Source: Isoetes taiwanensis
Taxonomy: Eukaryota > Streptophyta > Lycopodiopsida > Isoetales > Isoetaceae
NCBI GenBank assembly: GCA_021234155.1
Contig: JAJEKV010000002.1
Span: 15,787,428-15,851,427, forward strand
DNA: 64,000 nucleotides
Direction of reading: 5' to 3'
Part shown: in pieces, positions 25,873 through 38,499 of the stretch
How the letters are laid out: each line of letters starts with the position of its first letter
Numbering within the stretch: the stretch's first letter is position 1
Position numbers and translations under genes: made by a program
The notes under the pieces: generated by a model
The model's database searches: none
The model's input: only the letters and a program-made list of their open reading frames with translations
What the model was told of the DNA's origin: nothing

Positions 25873-25884
25873 TGGTATCAGAGC
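25873..25884 (+). other. Copia primer-binding site (initiator Met tRNA)
   Basis: TGGTATCAGAGC, complementary to the 3' end of plant initiator Met tRNA, one base after the LTR end. Confidence 0.9.
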
Positions 25885-25907
25885 CGCCAAGTTCCTGTCC
25901 TGTCATA

Positions 25908-28319
25908 ATGACAACCAGATTTGGAGCAAATTTGTTGAATTCCATTGAAGTCTTCAAAGGTGATGGAGGATTTCAAATTTGGAAGGAAAGTATTAGAGCT
26001 GTGTTAGAATTTGAGAAGTTATGGTATCTTGTTGATGGTACTTCAACAACTATGAGTGCAGGTGCTGCAGCTAGCTCAGGTGGCTCAAGTCATGCTGCTA
26101 GCACAAGTGCACAAACTGGTGGTGATTCTACAGCTGGTAAGGATGCAGGGGGAAGCCATACAAGTGTTGGAGCTAATGAAGGTAAGATTATGGAGGCTTA
26201 GTCCATAATTATGAGTAAGGTAGGAACTGCCTTGAAATTAAAACTTCGAGGAATGAAGCCAAAAGAGATGTGGGATTATCTCATTATGCATTATGAACAA
26301 AAAAGCTCTTCACAGATAGACATGCTGGAAAAGGAGTTAAGGAAGATGAAGTTATTTGAGAAAGATAACTTAACTGACTTTTTGGAAAGATTTGACTCCA
26401 TTATTGCAGATCTTGAAGGAGCTGGGAATATATTGAATGAACAATATCAGATATTAGCATTAGCAAGATCTGTATCTCATAATTATCATCTGGCAACCTT
26501 ACTCAGAAATGTTGCTACATCTAAAGAGCATGTTGTTAGGATGATACGAACAGAGTTTGAGCAGTCAAAGGGGAGCCAGGAAGATTCTGAACATTCTACA
26601 AAGATATTGTATGCAGGTAAGTCAAAAAAAGGGAGTTTTAAATTTCAAAAGGAAATAAGGCCTTGTTACTCATGCAATAAATATGGTCATTTGAAAAATG
26701 ATTGTCCAAATGAAGATGTAAAAGAGTTCAGATGTTTTAATTGTGAAGGCAAGGGTCATTTTGCCTCAGATTGCCCTAGTCCTAGAAAAGGAAGGGGAAG
26801 AGGGAGGCATGCTGTAAGCAGAGGTGGTAGACGTGGCAGAGGCAGGGGGAACTTCAAAGGTGGTGCAAGCATTAATGTTGTAGAGAAAGAAGACAACAGT
26901 GAAGGTGAGTTAGAAGATGATACTGTGGAGGTAAGAAAAAATTTAGCTTGCAATGTCTCTTTATCTTCAAGGAAAGATAATAACAAATTTGTTGTTATAG
27001 ATTCAAGAGCAGAGAAAAGTGTAATGTGTGATCTACACTTACTGAAAGATTGGCAAAAGAAGGAAGGACATGTCCAGCTTGGGGATGGAGGAATAAAAAA
27101 AATAGAAGACTCTGGAGTCTTAGAGCTGTTTGATTTAAATGGCAAAGTTGTTAAGCTAAGAGAAGTTTTATGTGTACCTAGTCTTGTGAGGAATCTTATT
27201 TCTGTGTGCCAATTAGTGGATTTGGGGTACAAAGTGCTGTTTGAGCAACTTCAATGTAAAGTGTTTTTCAATAATGAATTGAAGTTTATTGGCAAACGTG
27301 TTGGGAATCTATTTGGTCTCAATCTTGAGCATCTCCATGAAATTAATTTTGTGGAATATTCAGATGTTAAAATCTGGCATAACAGATTATGTCATGTAAA
27401 TTCTACAACTATTGAAGCACTCAGGAAAAAAGGGCTGATCTCTGCTAAATCAGAAGAAGGAAAGTTCTTGTGTGGAGGTTGTCAGCTAGGAAAGCAATCG
27501 AGACTACCATTCAAAAAATCAAACAAGAGGGCAAAAGGTATTTTGGATTTAATACATACAGATTTATGTGGCCCTATAAATATTACAAGCTTAAGTGGAC
27601 ATAAATATTTCATGAGCTTCATTGATGACTTTAGTAGAAGGACAAAATGCTATTATCTCAAATCAAAGGATCAAGCAAGTGATGCACTAAAGTTGTTTAC
27701 TGATGAAGCAGAATTAGAAACTGGGAGGAAGATAAAATGCATAAGATCAGATAGGGGAGGTGAATATGTGTCTGATGAGTTTAAATCATTTTGTGCAATT
27801 AAGGGAATCAAAAGACAACTAACATGTAGATATTCTCCACAACAAAATGGTGTAGCAGAAAGAAAGAACAGGACTTTGCTTGATGCTGTAAGATCTATGC
27901 TAAAGTATTCAGGGCTTCCAAATTTTCTATGGGATGAAGCTGTCAAAACAGCAGTATATGTTCAAAATTTGCTGCCTTCTTCAAGTATAAAGGGAGCCAT
28001 TCCTGATATGCTCTGGTCAGGTAAGTCTCTAAATTATAAAAATTTAAAGGCTTATGGATGTTTATGCTTTGTACATGTTCCAGAAGAGTTAAGAAAAAAA
28101 TTGGATGATAAAGTATACATAGCATATCTTGTAGGTTATGATCAAAATTCAAAAGCCTTTAGATTATATGATCCTGCAAGAAGAAAGATCATAATCAGTA
28201 GGGATGTTGTTTTCAATGAAAATGAGTTCTACAGGAAGATTCCAAAAATAAATACAGAAGATATATCTAAATGCAAAGAAGAAGACGAGCTGACAGAATT
28301 TAAAACAAATGGCAAATGA
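25908..28319 (+). pseudogene. Copia gag-protease-integrase reading frame with one stop
   Basis: Gag starts at the ATG at 25908 (MTTRFGANLLNSIEVFKGDG); an in-frame TTG further up is not a credible start. A single in-frame TAG at 26199-26201 interrupts gag, which resumes SIIMSKVGTALKLKLRG. Two CCHC zinc knuckles follow (CYSCNKYGHLKNDC near 26663, CFNCEGKGHFASDC near 26734). The protease site reads VIDSRAEKS where DSGA is expected, so a catalytic-loop Gly is replaced. GAG-pre-integrase (WHNRLCHVNSTTIEAL) leads into the integrase core with HTDLCGP, RSDRGGEY and NGVAERKNRT supplying D, D and E. The frame ends at 28319, where a +1 shift leads to RT. Confidence 0.9.
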
Positions 28320-29022
28320 AAATAAAGAAGAGGAGAAGCTTGTAAGGTTTGATCAAGCAGATATGAGTGAGTCTGATAATGAAACTGAAATAAGTCCAGA
28401 ATCTGCTCAACCAGAAATTGAAACTGGTATGAATCAAAGGATGGAAAGTGAAATAGAAGAAGTTACTAAACCAAATAGGCCTAAAAGAAAAGCTAAAAGA
28501 ACAGAAGCTCAAATTTTGGCAGATGAAGCTAAAGAGAATTTGGAGTTACATGGGAGAACTAAGGCTAGGAAAAGCAAGAGGTTTAGATCACATGAAGGTG
28601 AGATCCATACAGTATTTGACATTCTAATACTTGAATCTGATAAAATACCACAGAGCTATGTTGAAGCCATTAATGACAGTAATGCCAAATATTGGAAAAA
28701 TGCCATGGAAGAAGAAATGAGAGCCTTTAAGAGGACAGAGACATATACAGTAGTAGACATGCCCTTAAACAAGAATATAGTAGGAAATAAATGGATATTT
28801 CGGATAAAGCCATGTGTTGATGGAAAAACAAAGAAATTTAAAGCCAGGCTTGTTGCACAAGGGTTTACACAAAAGAAAGGTGAAGACTTTGATGAAACTT
28901 TTTCTCCAATAGTCAAAATAAACAGTTTGAGGATGTTGTTGGCCATTGCTAATGCATGCAATCTTGAAATACATCATATGGATGTAAGCACAGCATTTTT
29001 GAATGCAAAATTAGAAGAAGAA
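28309..29022 (+). pseudogene. Copia reverse transcriptase, N-terminal part only
   Basis: In the +1 frame relative to integrase. After an acidic linker it shows WKNAMEEEMRAF, NKWIFRIKPCVDG, KARLVAQGFTQK, DFDETFSPIVK and MDVSTAFLNAKLEEEIY, the normal start of Copia RT. It then switches into PPR antisense sequence. The catalytic YVDD block and RNase H are missing. Confidence 0.9.
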
Positions 29023-30393
29023 ATTTACCATGCGAGCAAGGTGGTCAATCAAGCATGCAAAGTGTTGCTCTTTTAATAGAACACAAAAAAAAAGAGATAT
29101 CAAACTTAAGTAATGTCCATTGTCTAAGAAACCCGCATGTCGGCATGAAGAAAGAACAGAGACACATATCGTCTCGTTCGGCAGCATACCCTCTCTTCCT
29201 GCATGTTCTTTAATACTTGTAAAATAATTTTTTCCATTACCATGTTGAGCATATCCTTCAATCATGGCATTCCATGAAACAAGGTCCCATTCTTTCATCC
29301 TATCAAAAATGCCGTACACATGTTTGATGCTACCGCATCTTGCAAACATATTAATTAGTGTATTCTCTACTGAGATATCTGATCTCCACTGAGATCTTAT
29401 GATCCAAGCATGTAACTCCTTTCCTCTTCCTAAAAGGCCAAGATTTGCACATGCATTAAGGATGTTAATAAAAGTGAACTTGTCCATTTTAATATCATTA
29501 TCCTGAATTTCATGAAAGAGATCAAGAGCATGCCTTTCATAGCTATTATGAATATATCCTGCAATTATTATATTCCATGACACGGTATCATGCAAAGGCA
29601 TCTTATAAAATACTTCATATGCATCAGTTAGCCTCCCGGACTTGCCATACATATCAATAAAAGCATTACTTACTATGGTATCTAAACCAAACTTACTTGT
29701 AATTGTCAGAATATAGGCATGGACCCACTTTCCGATATTGAGAGATCCCAAACTGGTGCAGGCACATACCATATTCATACAGGTTACTCTATCTAGTTTT
29801 CTTCCCTCTTTGCTCACTTGTATGTAGAAGCTACTGATGTCTCTGTCATATTCAGCACATGTTCCAAATATTACAGTCCATGCAAAAGCATCTGGAGAAT
29901 CCAACCTCATGAATATCTTATGTGCATCTTCAACAAAACCACTTTTGACATACATATTCATGAGAGAACTTCCTAATAAGTTATCTAAATCATGCCCTCC
30001 TTTGATAACCTTAGCATGAACTATTCTTCCTTGCGCCAAGGCTGCTAATCTGCTGCATGCGGTAAGAATAGTTACAAACGTAACAGTATCGGGTTTTACA
30101 TTTCGTTTTTGCATTTTCATAAAGAGCTTAAGTGCAGCCTCTTCGTTGCCATTATGCACATATCCAGAGATCATGGCTGTCCATAGAATGACGTCACCTG
30201 TACTTAATTTATCAAAAACCTGGCGCGCAAACTGTGGACACCCAAGTTTTGAGTACATATCAACAAGCGCACTTCCAACAAAATTATCCTTCTCACAGCC
30301 AGCTACCTTAATAATCTCATGGAGTTGTCTCCCCTGATAAAGCAACCCTAAAGTGGCATATGCTTGGAGAATATAAATAAAGGTGAGCTTGTC
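29023..30393 (-). pseudogene. PPR copy 2, 3' part (split by the Gypsy element)
   Basis: Repeats match PPR copy 1 from TFIYILQAYATLGLLYQG onward and lack the frameshift present in copy 1: HALDLFHEIQDN is continuous here. It retains a stretch lost from copy 1 (GREGMLPNETICVSVLSSCR). The 3' end is cut at LIDHLARM by the fused Copia element. Its 5' part lies 15 kb away at 45326-46953. The duplicated target TTGTC flanks the Gypsy insertion, so these are two halves of one gene, not two genes. Confidence 0.92.
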
Positions 30394-31940
30394 TGTGACG
30401 TCCCCTACTCGTATATGGTGCACTCACCATATACAAACAGGAGTTCACCCCCCATACCATGCTGATACAAGGCCCTCCACGTGTCACTGCAACCTTGATG
30501 AGTTCCAGTGGGAAGAATGAAGGGGTCATTTTACCCTGTCTTCCTTCAGGGCCTACCTAGCTGCGGAAGCGTAAACATACATGTCAGTCACATGACCATC
30601 ACGAAGGATGGCTCGACACATATCTGCATAGACAAAGATCAGTACATCATATAGGAGATCCTACCCAAGGCTCAGACTCAAGGGGACGACTGACGGTTTG
30701 GGGCTCCGGAAGTCATTGCAGGCAGAATTCATGGCAAATGGATTTGGCTGGCATAAGAACATGGCTTAAGGTAGTCCACTCCATCCGCCCCTCCTATGCA
30801 CACTTTGCAGAGTAGGTTGAAAAGTGTTGGGACCTGACTGTAGCCCTCCGGATGCATAGCCAAAGGGGCTATTCCTGGATTGCATCTCCCCAGTTCCGAT
30901 GGGGCAGGTAAGGATCACTCCCACCAGAGATCTACATGCTGACTCAAGGTGACTAGAGGGCCACTGCCCGTACTCGACTTGAACTCCATGGAAGGTGTAC
31001 ACCACCCCAAGAGTGTCGAACCCATGCAAAGCCCTCACGCAGTGGCAGAGCATTAGATCTAGTGCACAATAGTCCCCGATAGGCCTTACTACCGAGGGAC
31101 GTGATCATGAGTCAGGACATGAACCTCCTTATGAGCCAGTCTGGCCCCTTCACCCACAACCAGGTGTGGTTCTTGTACACAGGCCGAATTTAATAGTGCA
31201 TTAAAGAGGGCTAGCTAGGAGCACCATACTACTAAGCTTCTAAGGTCTCTACCCCCCTTCCCAATACAATGAGTCCACAAAGATCATCACCACATAAATA
31301 TCACAGAAGAACTAAAGAACAAGATTTAATCTAAATCACAGAGTTAGGTTCTTTAGTTATGGCTTGCTATCTAGAGATCTAGATGGCTGCTATGGGCAAA
31401 TCAATAGGCTAAACCTACTTACTCTATGTCTGGGAGGCGGTTTAGATTATTGAATTGACAAAATACCTGATCCCTGGCTTGCTCCTCCTGCTCTGAACTC
31501 GACCATGCTGCAGAACTGCTTCTAGAAAGGGAAACTGATGAGCTAAACCGCTCAGACAGACTTTGGGAGGCGAGATTGGCTCTTGGAGCAAGCAAAACAG
31601 AGCTCTAGAAGGCTGTGGACGAAAATGGAAAGTTAGGGTCTTCCATACTTATATAGACTAAGGATTAGGGCTAGGGCTTCCTATTTCTCCCTTGAGCATG
31701 TGGGACAATTGGGTGTGGCCCACTTGCCTTTATTAGGTGCCCTAAAAGTGTACACATGGATAAATGTGTACACATGGATAAATGTGCACATAATTAAGTG
31801 TGCACAAACTTGCAAGTTGCCCCCTAGGGTGCTACTTGCTTGGCTACACGTCGACATACACGTCAATCGGGGTGGCGTGTACGCGTGATGAGGCAGTACA
31901 GTATACGTCCTGGGACCATATACTGTGCTGGAACGTCATA
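30394..31940 (-). repeat. left (3') LTR of the Gypsy element
   Basis: Reads TGTGACGTCCCC at its plus-strand left end and GGAACGTCATA at the right, where the intact terminus would be CGTCACA. 1547 bp, collinear with the right LTR with small indels. Contains CTTATATAGAC near 31645 (TATA on the minus strand) and an 18-bp tandem pair TGTACACATGGATAAATG near 31749. Confidence 0.92.
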
Positions 31941-31994
31941 TTCTCCCCACCTTGAAATGATGCTGTTCGCAGCATCATGGGTCTCCCCACCTTG
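31941..31994 (-). other. Gypsy polypurine tract, duplicated around a perfect hairpin
   Basis: On the minus strand AAGGTGGGGAGAA directly precedes the 3' LTR (31953-31941), as a polypurine tract should. The same AAGGTGGGGAGA recurs at 31993-31982. Between them lies a perfect 9-bp stem, ATGATGCTG (31957-31965) and CAGCATCAT (31970-31978), with a TTCG loop on the plus strand. Confidence 0.75.
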
Positions 31995-32046
31995 GGATCT
32001 TCTTAACCTGTACAATTTATTACTATTATACTTATACAATTATTGG

Positions 32047-33691
32047 AAGGTGGATGGAGTTCCTTGAAGAATATGACTTTGATATAGTGTATAAGCCGGG
32101 GAAGCTCAATGTGGTAGCAGATGCGCTTTCAAGGCATCCTCTGACAACAAGAGTGCACTGCAATACAATTTCGACGCTCACCAGCGACTTCGGTAAGAAG
32201 ATCGAAGAAACCTTGCCGACAAATGCAGACTTCAAGGAAGTGTGGGCGAGCTTGTGCAAGGAGGCAAGAACGGATAAGGAGAGGGAAACCTTCAAGAATT
32301 TTAAGAAGGAAGGTAACCTTTTGTATCATAAGAACAAGTTGTGTGTGCCTGAATCATCAGGAGTGAGGAAGTCGATTCTCTACGACATCCATAACAGTCC
32401 AATAGCTGGCCATGCAGGATTTATGAAGACATATTTCAAAGTGCGCAGCAGCTATTATTGGCCAGGGATGAAGAAGCAGATAGCTCGCTACATCAAAGAG
32501 TGTCAGTTGTGTCAGCAGACGAAGGCAGAGCAGCTTCGAATTCCAGGGGCATTGGAACCATTAGCGGTGCCAAACAGTAAGTGGGAAATCATCAGTATGG
32601 ACTTCATAACAGGGCTCCCGAGGACAGTAAGAGGGAAAGATGCCTTGATGGTTGTGGTCGACAAGCTGTCGAAGATGGCACACTTTGTGCCTTGCAGGAC
32701 TACCGACACAGCCATGGATACAGCGAAGCTCTTCACCAAGGAAATCTTCAGGCTCCATGGTATGCTGAGAGAGATCATCTCCGACAGAGACCTGAAGTTC
32801 ATGAGTGCCTTTTGGCAGGATCTTTTTGCGATGATCCAGACGAAGCTCTCCATGAGCACGGCCTATCGTCCTCAGACGGATGGGCAAACAGAACGGACCA
32901 ACAGAATTTTGGAAGATATGCTACGAAACTATGTCTAGAACAAGCAGAGTATGTGGGAAGAGTATATTCACTTGGTTGAGTTCGCTTATAATAGCACCAA
33001 GCAGGAATCATCCCAGATGTCGCCGTTCATGATCAACTACGGCTACCAATGTCTAACTCCAGACACTTGGCACAATCCCGTGTCAAAGGTAGAGATTTCA
33101 CAGCAAATGTTGGCCGACATGCAGCAGCTAGTAGAAGAGGTCCGAGGATATCTTCTTGCAGCAAGGAGTCGACAAAAGAGCGTCGCCGACAAGCATCGGA
33201 CGATCAGAGAGTTTCAAGTTGGCGACAACGTCTGGCTTAAGATCAAAGTGAAGCAGGCGAAGCTCCGCATCGAAAATTGTAAGAAGCTTGCTCCAAGGTG
33301 GGCTGGCCCTTTCAGAATAGTCAAGAGAGTAAGTAATCAATCCTACAAGTTAGAGCTGCCAGAACACCTAAAGATTCATAAAGTCTTCCACGTGAGTTTG
33401 TTGAAGAAGTATACTCCAAATCCAGATGAAGTCTTGGACACTCCAACGTTGTTGGAAATGACAGAAGAGCAGCTGAAGATAGTTCCAGAATTGATTCTTG
33501 ATAAAGCCTTCAAGAAAACAAGGAGATCAGAGTTTCTCCAATATTTGGTCAAGTGGAAACACTTGCCGGTGGAAGACGTGACATGGGTACTTAAGAAGGA
33601 CCTAATAAAGCAGTACCCACAGTTTATGGAGCAATGGGACGGTAAGGTCATCTCCGAAGAAATCGGCTCAGGCATGTCGATTTGTGTGTAG
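32047..33691 (+). pseudogene. Gypsy RNase H end, integrase and chromodomain (inverted segment)
   Basis: Starts at RWMEFLEEYDFDIVYKPGK with NVVADALSR, the end of Gypsy RNase H, so the break is inside RNase H. Then the HHCC zinc finger (H..H with CQLCQQ, 32390-32523), the integrase core with MDFITGLP, IISDRDLKF and QTDGQTERTNR giving D, D and E, and the GPFRIVKRV and KVFHVSLLKKY blocks. A C-terminal chromodomain follows: YLVKWKHLPVEDVTWV near 33541-33588. One in-frame TAG at 32936-32938 interrupts it. It lies on the strand opposite to RT of the same element, which shows an internal inversion. Chromodomains in such elements are thought to target methylated histone H3 during integration. Confidence 0.9.
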
Positions 33692-34431
33692 ATTAATTTC
33701 ATGTGTAGTTAGGATTAATCTACACATGCAGCCTATGCTAGGTATGGGTTGCATGCGTTGTTACCGATGATGAGACCACTACGGTGATCTCTAGGACGTG
33801 ATGTAATGTCATTGTAGGCATGACCGCGGTCTTACTTGAATGAGTTGGAAGGTAGATTAAAAAAGTCTACTTCCATCCCACGGAAGTAGATGACCTCGAG
33901 AGATAAGAGGCCATTCAGGAATGCATTGATAGGAAAACACCTCTAGTCAATGCCTACGGCAACTAAAGGTGTAGGCATGAGTGTCATCCTAGGCATTATA
34001 GGGCGCTGTCTCCACGGCCACGATGGAAGAAGCATCCTCTTCCTACGCCGGGAGATTAGTCATGCATCCATTTAGTTAATTAGATGGGTGGTTACCTTAT
34101 AACCATAATTCTATTAATAATTAAAATGGTACTAACGTAGTGTCGACCTGCAGGCCAATAGAGCGCTCCAGAGGGCAAGGAGGTCGAGCTACGAAGACTT
34201 GCAACACAAATTTTGTTAGAATGTGTTGCAAGGAATGAAGAGTACCTCGAACAATGATTGTATATGGAAATGTTAAATTTTGATAAACTTAAATGTTGTG
34301 TTAAGTGAGGTTAATAAGTACCTTGTGTTACTGAAGTTACGAATTAATAAGTTATTGAATAATCTAATGTCGTAATAATGTTTTAAAAATATTACCTAGA
34401 GTAATTCCCCAACAGGTAGTGCCCCCAACAG
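33692..34431 (+). other. inverted Gypsy 3' untranslated region
   Basis: Non-coding DNA following the chromodomain stop and running to the inversion breakpoint at about 34432. Contains TCTACTTCCATCCCACGGAA, a near palindrome, around 33870. Presumed 3' UTR carried along in the inversion. Confidence 0.5.
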
Positions 34432-35999
34432 GTTGAGATGTGGTTGCGTGAACACATATTGGAGGCTCTGATGATCTGTGTCCAACTGGAACTTCCTCCC
34501 CAACAGGTAGTGCCTCCAAATTCTTAGTGCTCTGACAACTGCAAGCAGCTCTTGATCATGAGTCGGGTAGCGCGTTTCGGCGTCGTTCATCTTCCGAGAA
34601 TCACTACTTGCTCTTCCTGCATCAACACTGTATCTGTGGCAATCTTACTTGCATCCGTCGCCACAAGTTTATCCTTTTCTGGGTCTGGCAAGGTTAAGAC
34701 GGGGGAGGTTGTCAAAGCTTCTTTCAACGTCTCGAATCCTGCTTGGGCCTTCTTCTGCCAGTGATCTGCCCAATCCTTCACTTTTTCCGCCCTTGTCAAA
34801 TCTGTTAGCGGGGCCGCTATCTTTGCAAAGTTCTTCACGAACTTCCTGTAATACTCTGCTAGGCCAAAAAAGCTTCTGACCTCGTGGATGTTCTTCGGCG
34901 CCGGCCACTGTATGACTGCTTCAATCTTGGCAGGATCCGTCGAAATCCCTTCTGATGAGATCACATGACCCAGGTATTCCACCCTCTCCGTTGCGAAGTG
35001 GCACTTCGACAACTTAGCGTACAACTGGTGTCTCCTTAGCTTCTCAAGCACTCTCCTCAGGTGTTGTACATGGTCTTCAAGGGATTTGCTGTACACCAGA
35101 ATATCATCAAAGAATACTATAACAAAAGTATAAAAAAACTCCCTGAAGATGTCGTTCATAAGCCTCATGAACGTTGCTGGGGCGTTTGACAAGCCAAACG
35201 GCATTACTGTGAACTCGTAATGCCCATACCTGGTCTTGAATGCTGTTTTGTGGATGTCTTCTTCCTTTATCCTGATTTGATGGTACCCCGACCTCAGGTC
35301 TATCTTGGAGAATAGCTTCGCCCCTTGGAGCTGATCCATCAGATCGTCCGATCTGGGGAGTGCATACTTATTCTTGATGGTGTGCTTGTTTAGCTGCCTG
35401 TAATCTATGCACATCCTCACGCTGTCATCCTTCTTCTTCATAAAAAGGATGGGTGCCCCAAATGGTGAGACGCTAGGTCTAATGAACCCTAGGTCAAGCA
35501 ACTCCTGCAATTGCTTCTTCAACTCGGTCAGCTCTTGCGTCGTCGTCCTGTACGGAGCTTTGCTCGTCGGCTTCGTACCTGGTTCGAGTGCTATCTCACA
35601 CTCGACTCCCCTGTAAGCAGGAAGCTGCTTGATCTCATCTGGAAAAAGATTGTGGAACTCCGTGATCAACTTAGCTATCTGCTTGGGCAACTTGCCGAGC
35701 ACCTTATCTTTCTTGCTTTCTTCTGACTCGGGCTCTTCGATCTCAAGCTTGAAGATATATGCTATCTGCTCGCTCTTTATGCACTTGAGCAGCCGCTTAC
35801 TAGACATACACTGCATGATGGGGACAACTTCCTTACCTGTGATCTCTATGATCTTGCCGTTGGGCGCTGTGAGGGTCACCTTCCGCTTCCCACAGTCAAT
35901 AAGGGCTCCTGCTGGTCCAAGATACTCAATTCCTACGATCAAATCATACCTCCCAATATTCATCACTTCTGCCCCCATGTGGATGTAACCATCATCCAT
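34432..35999 (-). pseudogene. Gypsy protease end, reverse transcriptase and RNase H
   Basis: Minus-strand frame from 35999 ([13 protein letters not shown]): protease/RT linker with [10 protein letters not shown], then RT with [40 protein letters not shown] and the catalytic FFDDILVYS near 35110. RNase H starts [10 protein letters not shown] frameshift near 34588 leads to ETRYPTHDQELLAVVRALR and DTDHQSLQYVFTQPHLN, where it breaks off. The continuation (RWMEF) is found inverted at 32047. After the break 18-20 bases copy the nearby GGCACTACCTGTTGGGGA. Confidence 0.92.
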
Positions 36000-38499
36000 T
36001 TAAATTGGGATTATGTCTTAATTTTGGGAAAAAATTTACATTGCGTGCTTTTGATAGCATATTGAAATTCACACATTTTATATCTAAAGTACAAAAATGT
36101 GATACCATATTATTTAGAGAATAGACAATATTTCATAATATAGCATGATATCATATAAATGATAGTAAAAATTTTATGTGCACATTGCTATTATTTTCTA
36201 AATTTTGCAAGAAGTACAATGAAAGAAACGATTTTTATAAAATTCAACACCCACGTTAAAATGATAGTTTTTCTCCTATGCCTTCTATCCCAGGAGTCTC
36301 CAGAGTTCTCGAGTTGATGCACTCCAATAGATGTGCTTTCTTTAGTTCAAAGTAGAAACCTTCTTAGCATATATCTTCTCAACCGCACCATATCATTTGC
36401 ACCAAAGCTACAATGTCCAAGAATGAAATATAAGAGTGAGACTCACAATAAGTGGATACATAAGCTTTTCCACCCACTTAAATCATACTACCAGCTCAAA
36501 CATGGTTTTAAAGTCCAAGAAGTCCCAAAATAAATCTAGATAAAAAAAGTGTCTAAAAGGAAAAAGCTACATAATACTCACTAAAAAGGAAGAATAAAAA
36601 TTTATCTCAAAAACGCTTTCAAAATTCTGAACGTGCTCCTTGGTACCTACACAAATAGGATAATGAGAGCTTAGATAAGATAGATTCAAACATTTTGGTA
36701 CAATACAAAATTGTGTAATTTATTTCTTCCTTGGATAACCCAATCCCAACGGTCTGGATTCCTATGTGTTAGAATCCCAACGGCTGTGATCACGTCACAA
36801 CATCTCCTTCAAAATGAGTCCCACAACTAGCACCATATAACAGAGGATAAGGTGGAATATAGAAAAGAAATATAATAAAGAATAAGCTGGAATATAGGAA
36901 AGAAATAGTAGACCAGAAGCTGGAAAATACCAAGGAAATGGTACGCGCTTGGCGTGACTTTGATGCTTAAAACTAAAGAAAAACTCCTACATAAGAAGAT
37001 TGAAAGGTTCGACCCTCATGCGATTGCGTAGGCAGCATCTCGACAAGCAGCACAGCTTGGGGCACCACATGCATGAAGCCCTTCAATACTAAAAGGAAAA
37101 ACCTCACCTTACGATTATGGAGTCTGATAAAAAAAAAGGCATGCTTGAAAGAAATCAGACCATGAAAAAAGAGGTCTGAAGCGATTGCATTGGCAGCATC
37201 TCAGCAAGCAGCACAGCTTTGGTACCGAATATGCATGAATCCATTGAACAAAAATACTGATGAAAGAAATCTTACCTTGTAGATATGGGGTCGGATCAAG
37301 AAGAAGACCTCTTCTTTGCCGCAGCCAAGAACAAGTTGAAAAGCAAGGAACCTGTTCTTGCCCCATTGAGATAACAGCTCTCTTCATAGTCGTCCAGATT
37401 AAAGGTTGGCTTTTTGTTTTCCTTCCTCCATATCCATCAACGCATCTTCTTCTAATCATCCATCGATCCACCATTTAGGTTACAAAAGAGAGTTGAACGA
37501 ATGCAAGAAGCATAATAGAAAGAAATACCTGGTTCAGCTCATTAATCTGCTAATGCCTTCAAGAAAATATGCCAACTAGATCTAATGAAGAAGCAATACT
37601 CTGTAAATGGAGTGACCACTGATCCCTTGGACCAAAGCTTGTAAACTCGCTCTGTTCTAAGAATGGGCTTCTTGAATGTTATTTGCTAAATGGGCATTTC
37701 TTAAACGCCCGGCTTCAAGCAAGATAATAAAAGATAATAATGCGTGAGCGGGAAAAACAAATTTGAAATAACCACGTGAGCGGGAAAATCCGACTTAAAC
37801 TACTTACGTTTTATTACTTACGTTTTATTATGTGGATGTCGATGCCGCCAGACTTACAAGCATAAGATGCACCACAGAATCTAAGGCGCTAGCTCCTTGC
37901 ATCTGTGTGAGGTAAGAATCAAGACTGTGTAGATCTTTAAAGCATTGACGGAATGAAAGGCGCCAGCTTCTTCTCTTCAGCATGTGCGAGGTAAGAATGA
38001 AACCTTTTGTCAATCTGTTATTTTAAAATGCTATTCTTTATTTTATCTTAGAATCAATACCATGTAGCACAATATTTTCTCCATTCTTTAGAGCTAACCT
38101 TCTTGGATACAAGTAGCACAGCGCCATGCAACACAATATTTTCTAGATTTCATAGTTCTGTAGAAATATTAGTGAATACAAGGAGTCCCAGATGTGTCTG
38201 ATGCACACTTTTCTCTACATGCTTTCATTCAAAACATGGAGAAATAACCATTTTAAGGCTTAGTTTCTAGCTGTCCATGTCAGCCAGAGCAAAACATGCC
38301 ATTTCCATGTCTGAATTCATTCTATACTAAATAATGGAGAAACAATGATCCTTCCTAAATAAAATTACAGTGAGAGAGAGATAAGGGAAGCATACACTAA
38401 ATGCTAACAGCTTAAGGGAGGTTGAAGAGGAAACTGTGCCTGATGAAGGCTAATAGAACAATGATTGTTTCTGAAAGAGTAAGGAGAGCAAGCTAACTT

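Larger units (their letters stand above)
25159..29022 (+). mobile_element. Copia-type LTR retrotransposon, 3'-truncated
   Basis: A 5' LTR, primer-binding site, gag, protease, integrase and the first part of RT lie in the Copia order (integrase before RT). The element stops inside RT at about 29022, where PPR copy 2 sequence begins; RNase H, PPT and 3' LTR are absent. The left border is exactly where the duplicated panC flank stops matching copy 1 (GGGGAAC). The missing 1.2 kb of intergenic DNA and the Copia 3' half suggest one deletion from RT into the PPR gene. Confidence 0.93.

Noticed and set aside
26756-27232. Long minus-strand frame in the Copia element
   Set aside because: Antisense to gag zinc knuckles and protease, with no motif of its own.
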